32,552 nucleotides of DNA from JBBSHJ01 sp038253135 (lineage in GTDB: Bacteria > Actinomycetota > Actinomycetes > Mycobacteriales > QHCD01), in NCBI GenBank assembly GCA_038253135.1, contig JBBSHJ010000030.1, forward strand, positions 1 to 32,552, read 5' to 3'. The notes under the pieces are model-generated. The model was not told the origin of the DNA, made no database searches, and saw only the letters and a list, made by a program, of their open reading frames with translations. This document shows positions 15,921 to 23,564 of this stretch, one piece after another. How positions within the stretch are numbered: the stretch's first letter is position 1; every line of letters begins with the position of its first letter. A program made the position numbers and the translations under genes.

Positions 15921-18833
15921 TCAGACGTATTCGGAGACCGGCGGGCAGGCGCAGATGAGGTTGCGGTCACCGTAGGCGCCGTCGATCCTGCCGACCGGCG
16001 CCCAGTACTTGTCCAGCCGGAGGCTCGCGAGCGGGTAGGCCGCCTCCGCGCGGGAGTAGGGGTGCGTCCAGTCGCCGGCCAGTTCAAGCGCGGTGTGCGG
16101 CGCCCCGCGCAGCGGGTTGTCGGCGGCGTCGTACTCCCCCGTGGCGACCTTTTCGATCTCGGCCCGGATCGCGATCATGGCGTCGCAGAAGCGGTCGAGC
16201 TCAGGCAGGTCCTCGCTCTCGGTGGGCTCGATCATGAGGGTCCCGGCGACCGGGAACGACATTGTCGGCGCGTGGAAGCCGTAATCGATCAGTCGCTTGG
16301 CCACGTCGTCGACGGTGATCCCGGTGCGAGCGGTGATCGGCCGCAGGTCGACGATGCACTCGTGCGCGACCAGCCCGGACTCCCCGGTATAGAGGACGGG
16401 GAAGTGCGGGTCGAGCCGCTTGGCGACGTAGTTCGCGGCGAGGATCGCGGCGATGGTCGCTTCCGTCAGCCCGCCGGGGCCCATCAGGGCCAGGTAGGCC
16501 CAGGAGATCGGCAGGATCCCGGCCGAGCCCCAGGGCGCGGCCGAGACCGGTCCCGGACCGGTGGCCGGGCCGGCGCCGGGCTGCAGCGGGTGATTGGGCA
16601 GGTACGGCGCGAGGTGCGCGCGCACGCCCACCGGTCCGATGCCAGGTCCACCACCGCCGTGCGGGATGCAAAAGGTCTTGTGCAGGTTGAGATGTGACAC
16701 GTCGGCGCCGAAGTCGGCCGGCCGCGCCACCCCGACCAGCGCATTGAGGTTGGCGCCGTCGACGTAGACCTGTCCGCCGGCCGCGTGGACGGCGTCACAG
16801 ACTTCGCGGATCGTCGCCTCGTAGACGCCGTGGGTGGACGGGTAGGTCACCATGATCGCCGCGAGGTCGTCCGCGTGCTGCCGCACCTTGGCCCGCAGGT
16901 CGGCGAGCTCGACGTTCCCGGCGTCGTCGCAGGCGACCACGACGACCCGCATGCCCGCCATGACGGCGCTGGCGGCGTTGGTGCCGTGCGCGGACGACGG
17001 GATCAGGCAGATCCGGCGGTGCCCCTCACCCCGCGCCTCGTGATAGGCGTGGATCGCGAGCAGGCCGGCGAATTCGCCTTGGCTGCCGGCGTTCGGCTGC
17101 AGCGACACCGCGTCATAGCCGGTGATCTCGGCCAGGGCGCGCTCGAGCTGGCCGATCAGCTCGGCATAGCCGGCGGCCTGCTCGATCGGCGCGAACGGAT
17201 GGATTCCGGCGAACTCCGGCCAAGAGATCGCCTCCATCTCGGTGGTGGCGTTGAGCTTCATCGTGCACGATCCGAGCGGGATCATCCCGCGGTCGAGCGC
17301 GAAGTCGCGGTCGGCGAGCCGGCGCAGGTAGCGCAGCATCGAGGTCTCGGAGCGGTGGGAGTGAAAGACCGGGTGCGAGAGGTACGGCGTCTGCCGGCGC
17401 AACGCGCCGGGCAGCGCCGACCTCGCCGGGAGGACGCGGTCGGTGCTGCCGAACGCGCCCAGCACCGCGGACACGGCCGCGTCATCAGTGCGCTCGTCGC
17501 AGGAGACGCCGACGGTGTCCGCGTCGGTGCGCCGCAGGTTGACGCCGAGCCGCTCGGCCACCGCGAGGACCTGGTCGGCGCGGCCGGGCACCCGGACGGT
17601 GACGGTGTCGAAGAACGGCTCGTCGGCGACGTCCACGCCGGCCGCGCGCAAGGCGGCGGCCAGGCCCGTGGCGTGCCGGTGGGTCCGCTCGGCGATCGCC
17701 GCCAGCCCGTCGGGACCGTGATAGACGGCGTACATGCTGGCCATCACGGCCAGCAGCACCTGGGCCGTGCAGATGTTGCTGGTCGCCTTCTCCCGGCGGA
17801 TGTGCTGCTCGCGGGTCTGCAACGCCAGCCGGTACGCCGGGTGGCCGGCCGAGTCTCGGGAGACCCCGACGAGGCGGCCGGGGAGCTGGCGCTGCAGGCC
17901 GTTGCGGACCGCCATGAAACCGGCGTGCGGGCCACCGAAGCCGAGCGGCACGCCGAAGCGCTGCGCCGAGCCGACCGCGATGTCCGCGCCGACCTCGCCG
18001 GGCGGGCGCAGCAGGGTGAGCGCGAGCAGATCCGTGGCGACGGCGGCGAGCGCGCCCCGCTGGTGGGCGGCCGCGATCACGTCGGCATGGTCACGCACGG
18101 CGCCGGACGCGCCGGGATACTGGAGCAGGACGCCGAAGATCTCACCGTCCGGCAGGCTCTCGCGCAGGTCGGCGGTCACGAGGGTGATCCCGAGCGGCTT
18201 GGCCCGGGTCGCGAGGACCGCGCGGGTCTGTGGGAAGACGTCGACGTCGACCACGAACGCGGCCGACGCGGATGCCTGCGCGGCTCGCCGGGCCAGGGTC
18301 ATCGCCTCGGCCGCGGCCGTCGCCTCGTCGAGCAGCGATGCTCCCGCCACCGGCAGCGCGGTCAGGTCCTCGACCATCGTCTGGAAGGTGATCAGCGCCT
18401 CGAGCCGGCCCTGGCTGATCTCCGGCTGGTACGGCGTGTACGCGGTGTACCAGGACGGGTCTTCCAGCACGTTGCGGCGGATGACCGCCGGGGTGATGGT
18501 GTCGTAGTAGCCGAGCCCGATCATCTGGGTGCGGACCTGGTTGCGCCACGCGAACTCGCGCAGCGCCGCGATGACCTCGGTCTCGGACCGTGCCGCCGGC
18601 AGGTCGAGCAGGCGGTCGCTCCGGATCGTCTTCGGCACGGCCCCGTCGATCAGATCCCCCACCGTGCCGAGCCCGATGGTCGCCAGCATGCGGGCGGCGT
18701 CCTCGCGGCGCGGGCCAATGTGCCGGGCGGCGAAGGACGGGTCGGCGGCGGACCGACGCCACGGCGTGCTGGCCGGCGGGCGATCGCCGGTTCCGGGTGT
18801 CGGGAGGTTGTCGAACTGCGCTGCAGCGCTCAC
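15921..18833 (-). CDS. gcvP: Glycine dehydrogenase (decarboxylating), P-protein of the glycine cleavage system
   Basis: GcvP is the PLP enzyme that decarboxylates glycine and passes the aminomethyl group to the lipoyl arm of GcvH in the cytoplasm. The 970-residue length is normal for the single-chain form. The protein starts with FAARHIGPRREDAARML, has SYYDT-type segment GLGYYDTITPAVIRRN, and the PLP lysine is K719 in LNLHKTFCIPHGGGGPG. The GTG at 18833 has AGGAG about eight bases upstream. The frame stays open to 19100, but that part is the glycine riboswitch, not protein. gcvH lies about 3.5 kb upstream on the same strand; gcvT is not in the window. Confidence 0.95.
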   Translation of the reverse strand: MSAAAQFDNLPTPGTGDRPPASTPWRRSAADPSFAARHIGPRREDAARMLATIGLGTVGDLIDGAVPKTIRSDRLLDLPAARSETEVIAALREFAWRNQVRTQMIGLGYYDTITPAVIRRNVLEDPSWYTAYTPYQPEISQGRLEALITFQTMVEDLTALPVAGASLLDEATAAAEAMTLARRAAQASASAAFVVDVDVFPQTRAVLATRAKPLGITLVTADLRESLPDGEIFGVLLQYPGASGAVRDHADVIAAAHQRGALAAVATDLLALTLLRPPGEVGADIAVGSAQRFGVPLGFGGPHAGFMAVRNGLQRQLPGRLVGVSRDSAGHPAYRLALQTREQHIRREKATSNICTAQVLLAVMASMYAVYHGPDGLAAIAERTHRHATGLAAALRAAGVDVADEPFFDTVTVRVPGRADQVLAVAERLGVNLRRTDADTVGVSCDERTDDAAVSAVLGAFGSTDRVLPARSALPGALRRQTPYLSHPVFHSHRSETSMLRYLRRLADRDFALDRGMIPLGSCTMKLNATTEMEAISWPEFAGIHPFAPIEQAAGYAELIGQLERALAEITGYDAVSLQPNAGSQGEFAGLLAIHAYHEARGEGHRRICLIPSSAHGTNAASAVMAGMRVVVVACDDAGNVELADLRAKVRQHADDLAAIMVTYPSTHGVYEATIREVCDAVHAAGGQVYVDGANLNALVGVARPADFGADVSHLNLHKTFCIPHGGGGPGIGPVGVRAHLAPYLPNHPLQPGAGPATGPGPVSAAPWGSAGILPISWAYLALMGPGGLTEATIAAILAANYVAKRLDPHFPVLYTGESGLVAHECIVDLRPITARTGITVDDVAKRLIDYGFHAPTMSFPVAGTLMIEPTESEDLPELDRFCDAMIAIRAEIEKVATGEYDAADNPLRGAPHTALELAGDWTHPYSRAEAAYPLASLRLDKYWAPVGRIDGAYGDRNLICACPPVSEYV

Positions 18834-18874
18834 GCGGTGGCTCCTGGCGGTCTCGAGCACGGTCAGGGTCCCGT

Positions 18875-18892
18875 CGCCGGCGGCCGCCGGCG
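18875..18892 (-). promoter_or_regulatory. 18-bp perfect palindrome between riboswitch and gcvP
   Basis: CGCCGGCGG is followed directly by its reverse complement. It lies between the second glycine aptamer and the gcvP ribosome site. With no loop it would form a shortened hairpin in RNA. It may be part of the expression platform (an attenuating stem), but no T run follows it. Confidence 0.4.
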
Positions 18893-18897
18893 GCGTT

Positions 18898-19092
18898 CCC
18901 CCTCTGTCATCGGTACCTGAGAGCTTCACGGCGACCGGGCGTCGCCGCTTGCACGTCGGCGGGGCCGGCGTTCCGGCCCGCTTTCCAGAGATGCCTCGCC
19001 CGTGCGGTTCTGGGTGCCTGAGAGGTTCCGGGGGGTTGCTCCTTCGGCGCCCGGTCACGACTCCGTGAAGTAGTGCCGGGGCTCTCCCGCGC
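18898..19092 (-). ncRNA. Tandem glycine riboswitch upstream of gcvP
   Basis: The minus strand shows both aptamers of the actinobacterial gcv riboswitch. Aptamer 1: GGGAGAGC, GGCGCCGAAGGAGCAA, CCTCTCAGGCACC. The linker and start of aptamer 2: CATCTCTGGAAAGCGGGC. Aptamer 2: GACGTGCAAGC, GCTCTCAGGTACC, then GATGACAGAGGGGGA closing it. These core strings are the conserved glycine-binding parts of the family. Glycine binding should switch gcvP on so that excess glycine is broken down. The end of the element lies 65 bases before the GTG start. Confidence 0.93.
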
Positions 19093-19164
19093 AGGGTCAT
19101 CAGCAGGTACGACGGTACCAGCGCCCCCGGCCGTCACCGGTGACGCGCCCCTGCCGGCGGGGAT

Positions 19165-19806
19165 TCAGCCGACGTCTCGCGCTCGCCGGCGCAGGGTCAG
19201 CTCGTCGGCCATCGTCGAGACCACCTCGGTGCCGTCGATCCGCTCGGCCGGGAGCTCGGCCAGCGAACCCGAGAGCTCCTTGAGCGTGCCGCTCACGGCG
19301 ATGCCGAAGACGCCCTGGCCGCCGGCGACCAGATCGACCACCTCCTCGGGAGAGGAGCACTCGTAGACGGACACCCCGTCCGAGAACAGGGTGAGCCGGG
19401 CGAGGTCCTCGACGCCGTGGTCGCGCACGTGCTCGACCGCAACCCGGATGTTCTGCAGCGAGATCCCGGCGTCGAGCAGCCGCTTGACCACCTTGAGGAC
19501 GAGGATGTCGGTGAACGAGTAGAGCCGCTGGGAGCCGGAGCCCCTCGCCGTGCGGATGCTCGGCTCAACCAGCCTGGTCCGGGCCCAGTAGTCGAGCTGC
19601 CGGTAGGTGATGCCCGCAGCCGTACAGGCGAGCGGCCCGCGATAGCCGAGGTGCATGTCCGGAAGGCTCGGATCGGTGGTCTCGAACAGCGCTTCCTGCG
19701 CCACCGGCGATACGGAGGTCGGGGTCGCCGCGCTCGCTTCGAGTCCGTCTCCGGTACGTCCGGCCACGAGATCCTCCAGAGGACGAGCAACGGTTGAGCC
19801 ACACAT
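19165..19806 (-). CDS. MerR-type regulator, Rv1830-like
   Basis: The 213-residue protein has a MerR winged helix in its middle: GYRGPLACTAAGITYRQLDY, WARTRLVEPSIR, and a wing GSGSQRLYSFTDILVLKVVK, followed by LLDAGISLQNIRVAVEHV. The preceding QEALFETTDPSLPDMHLGY and the position between the nuclease-domain gene and gcvP mark it as the equivalent of M. tuberculosis Rv1830. Unlike metal- or drug-sensing MerR proteins it has no cysteine-rich sensor tail; the C-terminal domain is of unknown use. A promoter with a good -35/-10 pair lies just upstream. The first about 40 residues are variable, so the start is not certain. Confidence 0.88.
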   Translation of the reverse strand: MCGSTVARPLEDLVAGRTGDGLEASAATPTSVSPVAQEALFETTDPSLPDMHLGYRGPLACTAAGITYRQLDYWARTRLVEPSIRTARGSGSQRLYSFTDILVLKVVKRLLDAGISLQNIRVAVEHVRDHGVEDLARLTLFSDGVSVYECSSPEEVVDLVAGGQGVFGIAVSGTLKELSGSLAELPAERIDGTEVVSTMADELTLRRRARDVG

Positions 19807-19839
19807 GATGGATTACACCGGTGGAACTTCGGACCTGTG

Positions 19840-19869
19840 ACGCTATGCGGACGCCGGCGTGCCGGTCAA
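19840..19869 (-). promoter_or_regulatory. Sigma-A-like promoter of the Rv1830-type merR gene
   Basis: On the minus strand TTGACC (19869-19864) is followed after 18 bases by TAGCGT (19845-19840), fitting TTGACA/TANNNT. Transcription would start near 19833, about 27 bases before the ATG. Nearer the gene GTGTAATCC lies five bases before the ATG and could be a second, leaderless -10. Confidence 0.55.
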
Positions 19870-19930
19870 CGCTCGAGGCGGCGTGTTCGTAATCTCAAGG
19901 TGTACTAGAGCCTTCGATCCAGCCCGGATC

Positions 19931-20116
19931 CTAGCCCGAGACCGGGTTTGCACTGCCCTCGGCGAGGTCCAGCTCGGCCGCGCTGCGCCGGCGCAGCTCG
20001 GGCACGACCCCGTAGCCGTGCAGCGCTCCGCTGGTCAGCACGCAGCGCACCAGCAGGTCCAGCTGCCCACGGGCGGTGTCGCTCGCCGTGCCGATCTCAG
20101 CCGCCGTACCAGGCGC
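19931..20116 (-). pseudogene. PadR-type regulator remnant (N-terminal winged-helix part)
   Basis: Directly after the TAA of the nuclease-domain gene and in the same frame the DNA reads TARGQLDLLVRCVLTSG, then ALHGYGVVPELRRRSAAELD and LAEGSANPVSG before a TAG. This is the start of a PadR winged helix (usually RGQLDLLVLAVL, HGYGVIEELRRRS, LPEGTVYPAL). No start codon fits before it, and the wing, second half and dimerisation helix are missing. It is a leftover inserted into the conserved Rv1829-Rv1830 interval. Confidence 0.6.
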
Positions 20117-20617
20117 TTAGGAACCGGCGAAATCGTCCGGTGAGATCGTGTCGAGGAATTCGCGGAACTTCTCGACCTCGTCCTCCTGCTCCTCGGGTAT
20201 CTCGACGCCGACCTCCTCGACGATGGCGTCCTCGGCATAGATCGGCGCCTCGGCGCGCAGCGCGAGCGCGACGCCGTCGGACGGTCGGGCGCTGATCCGG
20301 ATGTCCTCCTCGGATCCGGCCGCACGCAGCACGAGCTCCGCGACGTAGATCTGACCGCCGGACTCGGTGACCGTCGCCATCTCGGTGATGACGACCCGCT
20401 CGACAGTTGCCCCCAGAGCCGCGATGACATCCCTGAGCAGGTCGTGCGTCATCGGCCGGTCCGGGTGCACGCCCTGCTGTTCATTGGCGATGGCCGCTGC
20501 CTCGACCGATCCGATCCAGATCGGCAGGTAGCGCGGACCGTCGGTCTCCTTCAACAGGAGGACCGGCGTGTTCATCGGGAGTTCGACCCTGATCCCGGCG
20601 ACGCGAAGCTCGACCAC
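20117..20617 (-). CDS. Bifunctional nuclease (DUF151) domain protein, Rv1829-like
   Basis: A 166-residue protein of the BFN/DUF151 family. It opens VELRVAGIRVELPMNTPVLL, with LPIWIGSVEAAAIANEQQGV, RPMTHDLLRDVIAALG and SARPSDGVALALR, which are the family core; plant relatives have nuclease activity, but the bacterial role is unsettled. A long acidic tail follows (VEIPEEQEDEVEKFREFLD). I chose GTG 20617 because AAGGAGG lies upstream and the family starts there; the frame is open to 20671. It sits between two MerR genes exactly as Rv1829 does in M. tuberculosis. Confidence 0.9.
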   Translation of the reverse strand: MVELRVAGIRVELPMNTPVLLLKETDGPRYLPIWIGSVEAAAIANEQQGVHPDRPMTHDLLRDVIAALGATVERVVITEMATVTESGGQIYVAELVLRAAGSEEDIRISARPSDGVALALRAEAPIYAEDAIVEEVGVEIPEEQEDEVEKFREFLDTISPDDFAGS

Positions 20618-20724
20618 GCGAATGCCCTCCTTCCTGGGGTGCGATGCCGTCGTACTGCACCAGCTCGACACTACCGCCGCGATGGCCGGGCGCGACGGGA
20701 GCGCGTCGCCGAAATGAGCGGTGG

Positions 20725-21462
20725 TCAGCCGGAGAGGGCATCCCCCAACCGGTGCCGCACCAGTGCGGCGTGCAGCTCGACCGACAGCGCGGCGAGCTCG
20801 CTGGCCGTGCGCCGTGCCCGCTGCTGCGCCTCCTCACCCCGCTGGCGCACCAGCGGGGTGAGCACCTGCTCGTAGAGCCCGATCTCGCGGTCAGCAGCGG
20901 TGCGGAAGGCGCGCAGGTGGCGGGGTTCGATGCCGAATCGAGCCATCCGGCCGACCGCACGGGCGACCATCAGCGCCACGCCGTCGTACGCCGGCGCCGG
21001 GCCGTCGATCATGCCGAACTGCTCGAGCTGGGACAGCGCCGTGTCGTCGATGCCGGCATCGGCCAACAGCTCGGCGCGGGTCAGCCGGACCGTCGGCACC
21101 TCGGCGGCGAAGTGCTCCGCGGCCGGCAGGCCGGGGCCGGTCGGCAACCGAGGAGGAGCCGGCGTGCTCGCGCCGTTGTCGGGCGGCTGCATCCCGCGGT
21201 CCATCGCGTCGAGGTGCTCGCGGATCACGCGCAGCGGCAGGTAATGATCGCGCTGTGCGCGCAGCACGTAACGCAGGCGATCGGCGTCGGCTCGGGTGAA
21301 GCGCCGGTAGCCCGACGGCGCCCGATGCGGCGCGAGCAGTCCCTCGGCCTCGAGGAAGCGGATTTTGGAGATCGTGAGGTCGGGGAAATCGTCGCGCAGT
21401 TGCTTGATCAGCTCGCCGATGCTGAGGTACGCCGCTCCGCCGGTCGCTGGTGCGGTGCTCAT
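20725..21462 (-). CDS. ftsR: MerR-type regulator, FtsR/Rv1828-like
   Basis: The 245-residue protein opens MSTAPATGGAAYLSIGELIK, then FPDLTISKIRFLEAEGLL and PSGYRRFTRADADRLRYVL, the winged helix of the Rv1828 group. The Corynebacterium glutamicum member, FtsR, activates ftsZ. A second domain (LTRAELLADAGIDDTALSQL) resembles another winged-helix-like fold, followed by a C-terminal helical region (REIGLYEQVLTPLVRQRGEE). I chose ATG 21462 at the family start; the frame is open to 21687 over garA's end. It lies directly downstream of garA on the same strand. Symbol given by family and position, not by any test. Confidence 0.85.
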   Translation of the reverse strand: MSTAPATGGAAYLSIGELIKQLRDDFPDLTISKIRFLEAEGLLAPHRAPSGYRRFTRADADRLRYVLRAQRDHYLPLRVIREHLDAMDRGMQPPDNGASTPAPPRLPTGPGLPAAEHFAAEVPTVRLTRAELLADAGIDDTALSQLEQFGMIDGPAPAYDGVALMVARAVGRMARFGIEPRHLRAFRTAADREIGLYEQVLTPLVRQRGEEAQQRARRTASELAALSVELHAALVRHRLGDALSG

Positions 21463-21493
21463 CTGTCGCTGGGGTCGCGCGCCCGCACCGCCG

Positions 21494-22102
21494 TCACTGC
21501 GGGTCGACGAGGTCGTCGGCACTCGCGCCGGCACCGGCGTATTCCGTGTGCCCCTGTCCCGAGTAGAAGGCCAGCCGGTACTTGCCGATCTGCACCTCGT
21601 CGCCGCCAGTGAGGGTTGCCTCGTCGATCCGCTGGCCGTTGACGTAGGTGCCGTTGAGGCTGCCGACGTCACGGACGACGAAGCCACCGGACCGGTCGCG
21701 GACGAAGTCGGCGTGCCGGCGTGAGACCGTGACGTCGTCGAGCAGGATGTGCGAGTCGGGGTGGCGGCCGGCCTCGGTCCGGTCCCGTTCCAGCAAGAAA
21801 CGGCTGCCGGCGTTGGGGCCGCGCTTGACGACGAGCAGCGCGCTGCCCTCGGCGAGCGGCTCGGTCAAGGGCACGTCGATGCCGCGCCCATCGGTGTCGG
21901 CAGCTGCCGCACCGGGCTCCTGAAACGCGGTCACGGACTGCGAGTCGAAGTCGGGATGGTCGGGCTCGGCTGTTGCGAAGACGCTCGTCCGGGCCCCCGG
22001 CGCGACATCGTGCGGCTCGTGCGTGCTGATCAGCCGGGCCCCACAGTTCGAGCAGAACCGGGCCTCTTCCGCATTGCCATGACCGCAGCGCGAACAGGTC
22101 AC
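21494..22102 (-). CDS. garA: GarA/OdhI-like FHA protein with N-terminal zinc ribbon
   Basis: In mycobacteria and corynebacteria GarA/OdhI binds and inhibits 2-oxoglutarate dehydrogenase and controls glutamate enzymes; phosphorylation of an N-terminal Thr makes its FHA domain bind itself and switches it off. Here GTG 22102 (ribosome site AGGAGG) gives 202 residues. A zinc ribbon (C3, C6, C17, C20) comes first. Next is RTSVF with Thr39, the counterpart of the ETTSVF phosphosite; only one of the two threonines is kept. The FHA domain (about 85-190) has GRHPDS (112-117), VSRRH (126-130) and GSLNGTYVN. The neighbours gcvH and ftsR match Rv1826-Rv1828. Confidence 0.93.
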   Translation of the reverse strand: MTCSRCGHGNAEEARFCSNCGARLISTHEPHDVAPGARTSVFATAEPDHPDFDSQSVTAFQEPGAAAADTDGRGIDVPLTEPLAEGSALLVVKRGPNAGSRFLLERDRTEAGRHPDSHILLDDVTVSRRHADFVRDRSGGFVVRDVGSLNGTYVNGQRIDEATLTGGDEVQIGKYRLAFYSGQGHTEYAGAGASADDLVDPQ

Positions 22103-22318
22103 AGGACTCGCCTCCTTCGTGCGTCCGGCAGCCGTTGGCCGGCTTCCCCGGCCGCCGGTGATCACCGGCAGTCTCAGACGGTAGCCAGCCGGCGGGGCGC
22201 GCCGGGCCGGTGCGCCACGATTGGGATCCGCCGGTCGGCGAAGCGTAACCAGCCCGCGAGAACGCGGTCAAACACCTGCCGGTCGATCTGTGCACAACGG
22301 CCTCAGCCGGACCAACGA

Positions 22319-22708
22319 TCAGTGCGGATTGATCATCCCCTGGTACGCCGCGGCATCCAGCATCGCGTCCAGCCCGGACGGATCGGCCAGCTCGATCTCG
22401 ACCATCCAACCGGCGCCGTACGGGTCGGTGTTGATCAGCTCGGGAGTGGCGCCCAAGGCGTCGTTTCGCGCCGTCACGGTGCCGGCGATCGGTGCGAACA
22501 GGTCCGAGACGCTCTTGGTCGACTCGACCTCGCCCATCGAGGCGCCCGCCTCGAACGCCGTACCGACGTCCGGCAGCGAGACGAAGACGATGTCCCCGAG
22601 TTGCTGCTGGGCGTAGTCCGTGACGCCGATCCGCACCGCCCGGCCGTCACCGGTCGCCTTCGCCCATTCGTGCTCGGCGCTGTACTTCAGGTCACCGGGT
22701 GCCGTCAC
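22319..22708 (-). CDS. gcvH: Glycine cleavage system H protein
   Basis: GcvH carries the aminomethyl group from the P- to the T-protein on a lipoyl lysine. The 129-residue protein is of normal length, begins LKYSAEHEWA, has YAQQQLGDIVFVSLP, and the lipoyl site is K65 in GEVESTKSVSDL. The GTG start has a strong site (GAGGAGG). It is first in line before garA, with about 215 bp between, and is 73 bp downstream of the phosphatidyltransferase gene. No glycine riboswitch was seen before it, unlike gcvP, so the two may be controlled differently. Confidence 0.95.
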   Translation of the reverse strand: MTAPGDLKYSAEHEWAKATGDGRAVRIGVTDYAQQQLGDIVFVSLPDVGTAFEAGASMGEVESTKSVSDLFAPIAGTVTARNDALGATPELINTDPYGAGWMVEIELADPSGLDAMLDAAAYQGMINPH

Positions 22709-22781
22709 GCTGTCCTCCTCGGTTACGGCGCCGCGCCCGCTCGTGCGAGCAGTCTGGCCGCGTCACCGTAGCGATCGCAGC

Positions 22782-23381
22782 TTAATCAGCCGACCGCGGC
22801 TCGGCCCGGGCGATCCCGACCGTTTGCCAGACGTAGAGCGCGCCGGCCCACAGGTAGAGCCCGGTCCCCCAGATGACGAACGCCCAGGCCGGGGCCCGCA
22901 GGACCTCGCTCGCGGTGCCACCGAGGACGTGCGCGAGCAGCAGCAGCGGGAAGCCGTACATGAGATTGAACGTCGCGGCCTTGCCCAGGTAGTGCACCTG
23001 CAACAGCCCGTAACCGCGGCGGCGCAACGCCGGGATTGTCGGGGTGAGCGCGAGATCCCGGAGGATCAGCAGGGCGGCCAGCCACCAGGGCACGAGGTCG
23101 CGGACGGCAAACCCGATCAGGGTGGCGAGGACGTAAAGGCGGTCGGCCGCGGGGTCGAGCACGATGCCGAGCCGACTGGTCTGGTCGAGCCAGCGGGCGA
23201 TCTTGCCATCGAGATAGTCCGACAGGCCGCTGAAAGCGATGATCGCGAGTGCGGCCACGTCCCAGTGCGGCCCGATCAGGAACCACAGGTAGATCGGCAC
23301 CCCCACGAGCCGCAGCGCGCTGAGCAGGTTGGGGATCGTGGCGATGCGGTCGGAGGACTCGGCGGCGCTGTCAAAAGCCAT
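22782..23381 (-). CDS. CDP-alcohol phosphatidyltransferase (PgsA2-like)
   Basis: A 199-residue membrane enzyme that joins a phosphatidyl group from CDP-diacylglycerol to an alcohol. The family signature D-x2-DG-x2-AR-x8-G-x3-D-x3-D is complete in SDYLDGKIARW, then GIVLDPAADR. Several hydrophobic helices flank it (for example VGVPIYLWFLI, WWLAALLILRDLAL, FPLLLLAHVLGG). ATG 23381 follows GGAGG. Position upstream of gcvH matches M. tuberculosis pgsA2 (Rv1822), although genes between Rv1822 and Rv1826 are missing here. The acceptor alcohol (glycerol phosphate, inositol phosphate or other) cannot be told. Confidence 0.88.
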   Translation of the reverse strand: MAFDSAAESSDRIATIPNLLSALRLVGVPIYLWFLIGPHWDVAALAIIAFSGLSDYLDGKIARWLDQTSRLGIVLDPAADRLYVLATLIGFAVRDLVPWWLAALLILRDLALTPTIPALRRRGYGLLQVHYLGKAATFNLMYGFPLLLLAHVLGGTASEVLRAPAWAFVIWGTGLYLWAGALYVWQTVGIARAEPRSAD

Positions 23382-23524
23382 CGGGTGGTCCTCCGGTGGA
23401 GTTCGATCGGATCGGGCTGGGCGCGTCCGGACGGGCGACGAGCGCCCCCCGAGTCTACGAGCGGGAGCCCCGCGCGGACCGGTAGCGGTCAGGGCCGGCG
23501 CACGTGCCCGCGCCGGCGCGCCGC

Positions 23525-23530
23525 TAGCGT
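23525..23530 (+). promoter_or_regulatory. Possible -10 element of the GH116 gene
   Basis: TAGCGT fits TANNNT and lies 35 bases before the ATG of the GH116 gene. No good -35 was found at the right distance, so it is weakly supported. Confidence 0.25.
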
Positions 23531-23564
23531 CGTACTCCCGCCGAGATGACCCAGTGAGGGACGC

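Noticed and set aside
16785..18920. 711-codon open frame opposite gcvP
   Set aside because: Antisense shadow of the P-protein gene; composition-driven and without any known motif.
18834..19100. N-terminal extension of GcvP from 19100
   Set aside because: The extra 89 codons translate the glycine riboswitch; the family N-terminus and a ribosome site fit GTG 18833.
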